8,027 bases of DNA, taken from Nostocoides sp039812405 (GTDB lineage: Bacteria; Actinomycetota; Actinomycetes; Actinomycetales; Dermatophilaceae). A program made the position numbers and the translations under genes. Where the stretch lies: assembly GCA_039812405.1 (NCBI GenBank), contig JBDIAL010000173.1, forward strand, positions 1 to 8,027, read 5' to 3'. Below the pieces are notes generated by a model. The model was not told the origin of the DNA. It saw nothing but the letters and a program-made list of their open reading frames with translations, and did no database searches. Shown one piece after another: positions 1-6,143 of this stretch; position 1 is the stretch's first letter, and each line of letters starts with the position of its first letter.

Positions 1-1218
1 GTCCAGGAGGGGGTCTGGCCCGACCTGCGCCTGCGCGGCTCGCTCCTCGGGTCGAGCGAGCTCGTCGACGTCGTGACCGGGCGCTCGGGATCGCCCCGGG
101 CGGCCCGCGCCGCAGTGCGGCACGACGAGACCCGGCTCCTCCTCGTCGCCTGCTCGCGGGCCACCGAGGAGCTGCTCGTCACCGCCGTCGCGGCCGACGA
201 CGAGCAGCCATCGCCCTACCTCGACGTCATCGACCCGCGTCCCGCGGAGCGCCCCTGCACCGAGGTGGAGCGCACCCTCACCCTGCCCTCCGTCGTCGCG
301 GCCCTGCGCCGCGACCTCGTCGGACGCGACGAGCAGGTCCGCGGGCGCGCGCTCACCGAGCTGGCCCGGCTGGCCCGGGCCGGGGTGTCGGGCGCCGACC
401 CGGCGCAGTGGTGGGCGCTCACCGCCGTCTCCGACGACCGCCCGGTCCGAGCCGACGACGTGCCGGTCCGGGTCTCCCCGTCCCAGGTCGAGATGCTGCA
501 GCGCTGCGGGCTGCGCTGGCTGCTCGCGACTCGCGGCGGCGACACGCCGGGCGTGGGGTCCAAGGACATCGGCGTCCTCGTCCACGAGGTCGCCGCCGAG
601 AGCGCCGACGGCGACAGCGCCGCGCTGCTGCGCGCCGCCCTCGATGCCCGCTGGGGTCGGCTCGGACTGCCCCCCGGCTGGGTCGGCGACCGCAAGCACG
701 AGCAGGCGTATGCCATGGTCGACCGTCTCGCGGCGTATGCCGAGGCGAGCCGGGCCGACGGATGGCGTCGGGTCGGCGTCGAGCGGGAGCTGCGGGTCGC
801 GTGGGGGCGCGCCGAGATCCGCGGTCGGGTCGACCGCCTCGAGCAGGATGCCGGGGGACGGCTGCGGGTCGTCGACTACAAGACGGGAAGCAGCGGCCCG
901 ACCGCGGCCGAGGTGCCGCGGCACCCGCAGCTCGGGTGCTACCAGCTGGCCGTCGAGGAGGGTGCCTTCCCCGACCTGGGCCGGGAGTCCGCGGGCGCGG
1001 CCCTCCTCCAGCTCGGGAGGAAGGCCACCAAGGAGGTCCGGCCGACCGTCCAGGGGCCGCTCGCCGAGGACCCCGATCCCGGGTGGGCCGCAGACCTGGT
1101 CGAGCAGGCGGCGGCGACGATGGCCGGCTCGCGGTTCCGGGCGACCCCCGGCCCGGCCTGCCGGATCTGCCCGGTCCGCGGGAGCTGCCCGGCCCAGCCG
1201 GAGGGGCGGACGCTGTGA
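1..1218 (+). CDS. adnA: AdnA subunit of the AdnAB helicase-nuclease (3' part only)
   Basis: This is the C-terminal 405 residues of AdnA, which with AdnB forms the heterodimeric motor-nuclease that resects DNA double-strand breaks in actinobacteria. The start lies left of the window and the reading frame is open from base 1. What remains of the motor domain includes an EGVWPDLRLRG block and a degenerate UvrD motif VI (DETRLLLVACSRATE, partial residues 42-56). A RecB-like nuclease follows: His195 in VLVHEVAAE, Asp278 in GRVDRLE, and Asp292 and Lys294 in VVDYKTG. Four cysteines, Cys169 and then Cys387, Cys390 and Cys396 in a C-x2-C-x5-C tail, form the pattern expected of an Fe-S-bound AddB/AdnA-type nuclease. 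The TGA overlaps the adnB GTG start, so the two are probably translationally coupled. Function is assigned from motifs and from adnB next door; the Walker A half cannot be seen here. Confidence 0.9.
   Translation, partial: VQEGVWPDLRLRGSLLGSSELVDVVTGRSGSPRAARAAVRHDETRLLLVACSRATEELLVTAVAADDEQPSPYLDVIDPRPAERPCTEVERTLTLPSVVAALRRDLVGRDEQVRGRALTELARLARAGVSGADPAQWWALTAVSDDRPVRADDVPVRVSPSQVEMLQRCGLRWLLATRGGDTPGVGSKDIGVLVHEVAAESADGDSAALLRAALDARWGRLGLPPGWVGDRKHEQAYAMVDRLAAYAEASRADGWRRVGVERELRVAWGRAEIRGRVDRLEQDAGGRLRVVDYKTGSSGPTAAEVPRHPQLGCYQLAVEEGAFPDLGRESAGAALLQLGRKATKEVRPTVQGPLAEDPDPGWAADLVEQAAATMAGSRFRATPGPACRICPVRGSCPAQPEGRTL
1200..1206 (+). promoter_or_regulatory. Ribosome binding site of adnB
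   Basis: A GGAGGGG run ends 8 bases before the GTG at 1215. It lies inside the last codons of adnA. It decides the adnB start, because the open frame continues far upstream through adnA without a stop, and it supports translation coupled to adnA termination at the GTGA overlap. Confidence 0.7.
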
Positions 1219-4200
1219 CCGGCACCGACATCGCATACAGCGCCGACGCGATCGCCGACGCCCTCGGCACGCACCGGCCCACCCCCGAGCAGCGCGCCGT
1301 CATCGAGGCGCCGCTCGGGCCGAGCCTCGTCGTCGCCGGCGCGGGATCGGGCAAGACCGAGACGATGGCGGCCCGCGTCGTGTGGCTCGTGGCCAACGGG
1401 TTCGTCGAGCCGGAGGAGGTGCTCGGGCTCACCTTCACCCGCAAGGCGGCCAGTGAGCTCTCCGACCGGGTGACGCGCCGGCTCGGCGCGCTGCGGGGCG
1501 CGGGGCTGTGGGAGCCGGCGACCGGCGACGACGCGGCCCTCCTCGGCGGGGCGGTCACCGTCTCCACCTACCACGCGTATGCCGCGGGGCTGGTGCGCGA
1601 CCACGGCCTGCTCGCCGGGCGGGAGCCGGACTCGCGGCTGCTCACCGATGCCGCGGCCTGGCAGCTGGCCGCGGAGGCCGTCGCCCGCTACGCCGGGCCC
1701 ATGGAGGCCGTCGACAAGGCCGAGTCCACCGTCATCAACGGCGTCCTCCACGTCGCGGGGCAGCTCGCCGAGCACCTTCGATCCGTGGACGAGGTCGAGG
1801 CGCACCTCGACCGCATCCTCGCGCGCGTGGAGGCGCTGCCCGCCGGGACCGGTGCGCAGGGCGAGATCCGCGGACTCGTCACCAGCCTGCGGGAGCGGCG
1901 TGCCGTCCTGCCTCTCGTCCGGCGCTTCGAGGAGCTCAAGCGGGCCCAGGACGCCATGGACTTCGCCGACCAGATGGCCGTCGCGGCCCGGCTGGCCATC
2001 GAGGTGCCCCGGGTCGGCGAGCTGGAGCGGGCGCGCTACCGCGCCGTGCTCCTCGACGAGTTCCAGGACACCTCGGAGGCCCAGCTCGAGCTGTTGCGGG
2101 CCCTTTTCGCCGTCCCGACCGTCCCGACCGACCCGGCCGACGCGGCTGACCCGGCCGGCTCGACCGCCCCGGGCGACCGACTGCCCGTCGTCGCGGTGGG
2201 GGACCCGAACCAGTCGATCTACGGCTGGCGGGGGGCGAGCGCGACGACCCTGCGGCGCTTTCCCGAGGCTTTCGGGGTGCCGCCCGACGGCGTCCTGCGA
2301 CTCTCCACGAGCTGGCGCAACGACGCTGCCGTCCTCGCCGTCGCCAACCTCGTCGCCGCGCCGCTGGCCGCCTCCGGCCTCGTCCTCGAGGGCCGTCCGG
2401 GTGCGGGGGAGGGCGAGGTCTCGGCGGCCCGCCTGCTCACCGACACCGACGAGGCCGGCTATGTCGCGGACTGGCTGGTCGCACAGCGGTGCCGTGATCC
2501 GGCGGCCAGCACCGCCGTCCTGTGTCGCAAGCGCTCCCAGTTCGGACCCGTCATGGATGCGCTGGAGGAGCGCGGCGTCCCTTACGAGGTCGTCGGCCTG
2601 GGCGGCCTGCTCACCACCCCCGAGGTCGCCGACCTCGTCGCCTTGCTCCATGTCGTCGCCGACCCGGCGCGCGGCGACCAGCTCATGCGACTGCTCACCG
2701 GGCCGGTCGTCCGGCTCGGGGCCGCCGACCTCGACGGGTTCGCCGCGTGGGCCAGGCTGCGTCAACGGGTGGGCGGCCCCCGCGGGTCGGGCCCCGACCT
2801 CGCCCTCGACAGCTCCGACGAGCCGAGCCTCGTCGAGGCGCTCCACGACCTGCCGCCGCCCGGCTGGGTCGGGTCGCAGGGCGAGCGGGTCGACCCGGTC
2901 GCCCACGAGCGGCTGGCCGGCCTGGGCCGGGTCGTCGAGCGGCTCCGGGGACTCGGCGGCCTCGGGCTGGGAGAGCTGGCCGGGGAGGCCGAGCGTGCCC
3001 TCGGACTCGACATCGAGGTGCTCGCTCGGCACGACTACACCCCGGCCACCGCACGGGCCCACCTCGACGCGTTCGCGGACGTGGCCGACGGGTTCTCGGC
3101 GAGCGCCGACCGCGCGACCCTGCCGGCCTTCCTCGCCTGGCTCGAGGCGGCCCTGCACCAGGAGCGGGGGCTGGACCTGGCATACGTCCAGGAGCGCGCC
3201 CTCGACAAGACCTACCTCGCCCCCGTCGCCGGGCCCGTCCAGATCCTCACCGTCCACTCGGCCAAGGGTCTGGAGTGGGACGTCGTCGCGGTGCCCGGGC
3301 TCGTGGAGGCGGCCTTCCCGGCCCACCAGGGGAGCCGGACCCGCGCGCAGGCCGGCCGGTGGACCCATCCCCCCGCGTCGGACCGCGGATGGATCGGCTC
3401 GCTCGCCGACGGCGGCATCCCGTATGACCTGCGCGGCGACCGCGACGGCCTCCCGGTCCTCGACTGGGCGGGGGCCACCGACCGGGCCGACCTCCACGCC
3501 CGATGCCTGCGGTTCGTCGCCGAGAACGGCGCGTTCGGGGTGGAGGAGGAGCGGCGCCTCGCCTATGTCGCCCTCACCCGGGCGCGGCGCGCCATGCTCC
3601 TCACCGCGCACGTCTGGGGCGGGCAGACGACCCCGCGGCTGACGAGTCGCTTCCTGGCCGAGGTATGCGAGGCACCCGGCTCACCGGTGCGGCGCGGACC
3701 GTGGTGCGACCTGCCGCCGGCCGACGGCACGCCGGTCGTCAACCCGGCCACCGCGGTCGAGCGGTTCGTCGAGTGGCCGACCGAGCCGGTGCGGGACCGG
3801 CGGGCGGTCATCGCCGCCTCCGCGCAGCGGATCCGGGCCGTCCTCGAGGAGCCGCCGGAGGGTGGGCCCGATCCGGCCGGGACAGCGTCCGGCCCGGCCG
3901 GGCGTGCCGATCCGGCAGGGAGGGCTGGCCCGGACGGGCTGCGACACGAGATCGACGTCCTGCTCGCCGAGCATGCCGCCCGCCACGCTCCGGGGCCGGC
4001 CGTCGTCGACCTGCCCTCCCACCTGTCGACCTCGGCCCTCGTGGCGCTCGCGGCCGACCCCGCCCGGTTCGCGGTCGACCTGCGCCGGCCGGTGCCGACG
4101 GCCCCGGCCCGCTCGGCGCGTCGGGGCACGGCCTTCCACGCGTGGGTGGAGCAGCACTTCGCCCGGGCCGCGATCGTCGACGTCCTCGACCTGCCGGGCA

Positions 4201-4613
4201 GTGCCGATGCGGACGTCACGGACGACGCCGGCGCCGACGTCGAGCGGCTCAAGGCGCGCTTCCTCGCGAGCCCGTGGGCAGGGCGCACTCCGGTCGCCGT
4301 CGAGACGAGCCTCGAGACGGTGCTCGGCGGGGTGGCGGTGCGCGGGCGGATCGATGCCGTGTTCGCCGACCCGCCGGGTCCGGACGGCCGGGAGCGGTTC
4401 GTCGTCGTCGACTGGAAGACCGGCGCGCCGCCCACGGGGGCGGCGGCCCGGGTCCGGGCCCTCCAGCTCGCGGCCTACGCCGTCGCCTTCGCCCGGCTGC
4501 GCGGACTCGAGCCCGGGCAGGTGCGGGGCGCCTTCTTCTATGCGGCGACGGGGGAGACCGTCTACCCCGAGCTGCCCTCGGCCGCCGACCTCGTCGCCGT
4601 GCTCCGGGGGTGA
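1215..4613 (+). CDS. adnB: AdnB subunit of the AdnAB helicase-nuclease
   Basis: This 1132-residue SF1 motor with a C-terminal RecB-type nuclease is close in size to mycobacterial AdnB (about 1100). In mycobacteria the AdnB motor drives the unwinding of broken ends. Seen in order: Q motif (TPEQRAVI, 23-30); Walker A AGAGSGKT (41-48); motif Ia GLTFTRKAASEL; Walker B DEFQDT (281-286); motif III VGDPNQSIYGWRG; motif IV STSWRN; motif V LTVHSAKGLEWD (678-689); and motif VI EEERRLAYVALTRA (777-790). The nuclease carries His975 (GTAFHAWVEQHF), Asp1047 (GRIDAVF), Asp1066 and Lys1068 (VVVDWKTG), then LQLAAYA. All catalytic residues are intact, so both motor and nuclease should be active. The GTG start at 1215 is set by the GGAGGGG site and the 4-base overlap with adnA. 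Two low-complexity inserts, at residues 300-314 and about 886-909, fall between motifs II and III and in the motor-nuclease linker. Confidence 0.95.
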   Translation: MTGTDIAYSADAIADALGTHRPTPEQRAVIEAPLGPSLVVAGAGSGKTETMAARVVWLVANGFVEPEEVLGLTFTRKAASELSDRVTRRLGALRGAGLWEPATGDDAALLGGAVTVSTYHAYAAGLVRDHGLLAGREPDSRLLTDAAAWQLAAEAVARYAGPMEAVDKAESTVINGVLHVAGQLAEHLRSVDEVEAHLDRILARVEALPAGTGAQGEIRGLVTSLRERRAVLPLVRRFEELKRAQDAMDFADQMAVAARLAIEVPRVGELERARYRAVLLDEFQDTSEAQLELLRALFAVPTVPTDPADAADPAGSTAPGDRLPVVAVGDPNQSIYGWRGASATTLRRFPEAFGVPPDGVLRLSTSWRNDAAVLAVANLVAAPLAASGLVLEGRPGAGEGEVSAARLLTDTDEAGYVADWLVAQRCRDPAASTAVLCRKRSQFGPVMDALEERGVPYEVVGLGGLLTTPEVADLVALLHVVADPARGDQLMRLLTGPVVRLGAADLDGFAAWARLRQRVGGPRGSGPDLALDSSDEPSLVEALHDLPPPGWVGSQGERVDPVAHERLAGLGRVVERLRGLGGLGLGELAGEAERALGLDIEVLARHDYTPATARAHLDAFADVADGFSASADRATLPAFLAWLEAALHQERGLDLAYVQERALDKTYLAPVAGPVQILTVHSAKGLEWDVVAVPGLVEAAFPAHQGSRTRAQAGRWTHPPASDRGWIGSLADGGIPYDLRGDRDGLPVLDWAGATDRADLHARCLRFVAENGAFGVEEERRLAYVALTRARRAMLLTAHVWGGQTTPRLTSRFLAEVCEAPGSPVRRGPWCDLPPADGTPVVNPATAVERFVEWPTEPVRDRRAVIAASAQRIRAVLEEPPEGGPDPAGTASGPAGRADPAGRAGPDGLRHEIDVLLAEHAARHAPGPAVVDLPSHLSTSALVALAADPARFAVDLRRPVPTAPARSARRGTAFHAWVEQHFARAAIVDVLDLPGSADADVTDDAGADVERLKARFLASPWAGRTPVAVETSLETVLGGVAVRGRIDAVFADPPGPDGRERFVVVDWKTGAPPTGAAARVRALQLAAYAVAFARLRGLEPGQVRGAFFYAATGETVYPELPSAADLVAVLRG
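2112..2156 (+). repeat. Five in-frame 9-bp units inside adnB
   Basis: Two identical GTCCCGACC units are followed by GACCCGGCC, GACGCGGCT and GACCCGGCC. They encode VPT-VPT-DPA-DAA-DPA, residues 300-314 of AdnB. The block sits between the DEFQDT and GDPNQSIYG helicase motifs, where a short loop is usual. It looks like slippage-driven growth of a surface loop. Confidence 0.75.
3870..3938 (+). repeat. Gly/Pro/Ala-rich degenerate repeat in the AdnB linker
   Basis: Degenerate 6-residue units (DPAGTA, GPAGRA, DPAGRA, then GPDG) encode AdnB residues 886-908. They lie after helicase motif VI and before the nuclease domain. They probably form a flexible tether between motor and nuclease; no catalytic motif falls within them. 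Confidence 0.6.
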
Positions 4614-4665
4614 CGCCTCGTGACGGCCGGACGAGTCATTCCCAGTCCGAGCCCTGCCCCACCCG

Positions 4666-4678
4666 GTCGAGGTATTCG
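4666..4678 (+). repeat. Direct repeat copy 1 (GTCGAGGTATTCG)
   Basis: This 13-bp element is repeated exactly at 4730-4742. Its GAGGTATTCG core can also pair with the inverted copy at 4698-4707, ten pairs including one G-U, as an alternative to pairing of that inverted copy with copy 2. Confidence 0.85.
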
Positions 4679-4689
4679 CAGGCCACCGC

Positions 4690-4759
4690 CGGTGCATCGG
4701 ATACCTCCACTCGGCCTAGCGCCCCGCCAGTCGAGGTATTCGGGGACCTCCATGCACCG
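4690..4759 (+). terminator. Bulged 18-bp hairpin, possible bidirectional terminator
   Basis: Bases 4690-4707 (CGGTGCAT then CGGATACCTC) pair with 4733-4742 (GAGGTATTCG) and 4752-4759 (ATGCACCG). That gives 18 pairs, one of them G-U, around a 25-base loop, with a 9-base bulge at 4743-4751 on the right arm. Its position between two converging genes suggests termination or RNA 3'-end protection in both directions. There is no U-tract, so intrinsic termination in the classical sense is uncertain. It could instead be a structured RNA element or the remnant of a palindromic repeat family. Confidence 0.4.
4730..4742 (+). repeat. Direct repeat copy 2 (GTCGAGGTATTCG)
   Basis: This is an exact second copy of the 13-bp element, 64 bp downstream of the first. 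It supplies the right arm of the larger bulged hairpin at 4690-4759. Confidence 0.85.
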
Positions 4760-4802
4760 ACCTCACGGCGCAACACCGGCCCCATCAGCATCTCCTGACG
4801 GA

Positions 4803-6101
4803 TTATGGCTCGCGCGGCTCGCCCTGCACCGGAGCGGCCTCGTCGTCCGGCTGCTCGTCGGGCTCGTCGACCTCCTCCGACGGCTCCGTCTCACCCTCGG
4901 CGCCGGGCTCCTCCGGGTCGATGACGCCACCCGCCTCGTCGGTGTCGTCGACCTCGTCCTCCGGGAAGTCGCCGAAGGGGTCGACGTCCGCGGCGGTCAG
5001 CGCCTGCTCCTCGGCATCCTCGACCGCCGCGGTGGAGGACGCCGAGAGGGGGATGAGCTCGGTCTCCTCGGTCTCGTCCCACTCCTCCTCGACGACCGGC
5101 GGCGGGGGCACGCTGCGACGGGCGGGGGTCACCGGCTCCAGGCTCGTGCGGCGGTAGTCGTTCTCCGCCTCCTCGTGGGCGTGGACCTGCTCGTCGAGTC
5201 GGCGCAGGGCGGCCGTGTGGGCGTCCGCCGCCTCGTCGTGGCCCGCCGAGATGGCGTGCATGAGGTCGCCGAGGAGGGACAGCTCGGCCGCCAGCCGCGC
5301 GCGGACGAGCAGGTTGGGGTCGGGGCGCTCGACCCGGGTGTGGGCGTAGGCCTCCATGACCGTCTCCAGCGCGTCCGGCTCGGCGTCGGCGACGAGGTGC
5401 GCGAAGTCGTCGGCCGGGTCGGCCACCTTGGCGTCCTCCCAGCCGGTCACCCCCCGCACCGTGCCCGTCGTGCCGTCACTCTCGTCGGCGAAGACGACGA
5501 GGACCTCGTCGCCGGTGAGGTCGCCGTGCACGGGCGTCGGCGCGAACCGCCACAGGTTGACGTCCTCCAGCGCCCGCTCCCAGCGGGTGAGCAGGGCGCT
5601 CGGCACTCGGCCGGTCTCGGCCGCGCGGTCGAGGTCGGCGAGCCGGCGGGTCCGGTAGGTGTCGGCGTCGTATGCCGGCAGCCCGGCCTCGTCGAACAGC
5701 CGGGGGTCGACGTTGTGGATGGCCGCGATGGCCCGGCCCATCTCGACGGCGAGGCCCTGCCCGCTCGGCAGCCCCGCGAAGTCGACGGGGTGGCCGGGGA
5801 TCGCCGGGTAGACGCAGGCCCGGCCGCCCCCTTGAAGCGGGGCGAACCCCTTGGGAGCCGGGATGGCGAAGGGCAGCCGTCGGGCGAGGAGCCCGAGCAG
5901 GGGCAGGCACTCCTCCATCCGGGCGGCCGCGGCCCGGCTCCGCGGGGCGCGGACCACCCACCGGCGGTCCTGGCTGTCGGTGACGAAGGCGAGGTCGAAC
6001 TCGTGCTCGGGCGCGCTCGCGAGGGGCTGGACGCCGGTGGGGTCAAGCCCGGGCACGGCGACGCTGGCGAGGGCGGCGAGGACGTAGGGGCTGCGTTCCA
6101 C
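4803..6101 (-). CDS. APH/MphA-like phosphotransferase homologue with acidic tail, probable pseudokinase
   Basis: This 432-residue protein belongs to the aminoglycoside/macrolide phosphotransferase (kinase-like) superfamily. Recognisable parts are RRWVVRAPR (47-54, beta-3 strand with Arg where kinases have Lys), a hinge near CVYPAIPGHPVDF (96-108), GRAIAAIHNVDP (122-133), the catalytic loop HGDLTGDEVLV (192-202) and GWEDAKVADPADDFA (220-234). The loop keeps Asp194, but the metal-binding Asn is Glu199. The Asp of the usual IDW motif is Gly220. Both changes argue against ordinary ATP-Mg phosphotransfer. After a predicted helical segment (about 285-318) comes a Pro stretch and a tail, residues 336-432, with 39 acidic and 1 basic residue, probably disordered. 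The GTG start at 6101 lies six bases after a TACGGT -10 element. The gene converges on adnB and diverges from nudC. The native substrate, if any, is unknown; antibiotic resistance should not be assumed. Confidence 0.82.
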   Translation of the reverse strand: MERSPYVLAALASVAVPGLDPTGVQPLASAPEHEFDLAFVTDSQDRRWVVRAPRSRAAAARMEECLPLLGLLARRLPFAIPAPKGFAPLQGGGRACVYPAIPGHPVDFAGLPSGQGLAVEMGRAIAAIHNVDPRLFDEAGLPAYDADTYRTRRLADLDRAAETGRVPSALLTRWERALEDVNLWRFAPTPVHGDLTGDEVLVVFADESDGTTGTVRGVTGWEDAKVADPADDFAHLVADAEPDALETVMEAYAHTRVERPDPNLLVRARLAAELSLLGDLMHAISAGHDEAADAHTAALRRLDEQVHAHEEAENDYRRTSLEPVTPARRSVPPPPVVEEEWDETEETELIPLSASSTAAVEDAEEQALTAADVDPFGDFPEDEVDDTDEAGGVIDPEEPGAEGETEPSEEVDEPDEQPDDEAAPVQGEPREP

Positions 6102-6107
6102 GCGGCA

Positions 6108-6113
6108 ACCGTA
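6108..6113 (-). promoter_or_regulatory. -10 element TACGGT, leaderless start of the phosphotransferase gene
   Basis: On the minus strand TACGGT fits the actinobacterial TANNNT -10 consensus. Exactly six bases separate it from the GTG at 6101, so transcription would begin at or within a base of the start codon. No Shine-Dalgarno sequence lies in the usual window, which agrees with a leaderless mRNA. No good -35 was seen. Confidence 0.5.
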
Positions 6114-6130
6114 TGCCGACAGAGCCCCCG

Positions 6131-6136
6131 TAGGGT
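6131..6136 (+). promoter_or_regulatory. -10 element TAGGGT, leaderless start of nudC
   Basis: TAGGGT matches TANNNT and ends seven bases before the GTG at 6144, the spacing expected if the first transcribed base is the G of the start codon. The only purine-rich stretch, GGAGG at 6137-6141, is two bases from the GTG and too close to act as a ribosome site. No clear -35 is present. Confidence 0.5.
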
Positions 6137-6143
6137 GGAGGCC

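Larger units (their letters stand above)
4614..4802. other. Convergent intergenic region between adnB and the phosphotransferase
   Basis: This 189-bp gap separates the 3' ends of two genes facing each other and is visibly less GC-rich than its flanks. It holds three copies of a GAGGTATTCG element and a long bulged inverted repeat, described separately. Short open frames cross it on both strands, but none has recognisable protein features or convincing coding composition. A role in bidirectional termination or 3'-end processing is plausible, though no U-tract follows the stems. Confidence 0.6.

Noticed and set aside
408..1214. N-terminal extension of adnB into the upstream open frame
   Set aside because: That stretch is an Arg/Gly/Pro-rich shadow of adnA in another frame; the true start is fixed by the ribosome site and GTGA overlap at 1215.
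4562..4753. Minus-strand 63-codon open frame starting with ATG and a GAGG-like site across the adnB-phosphotransferase gap
   Set aside because: It overlaps the adnB 3' end antisense, has no recognisable protein motif, and its upstream half is made of the repeat/hairpin element.
4690..4759. Integron attC site or tRNA-like structure
   Set aside because: The bulged palindrome superficially resembles attC, but there are no RYYYAAC/GTTRRRY ends, no integrase or cassette, and no tRNA T-loop sequence.
4803..6101. Macrolide resistance gene (mph-like)
   Set aside because: Resemblance is only at the fold level; the altered catalytic residues, acidic tail and conserved chromosomal setting do not support a resistance role.
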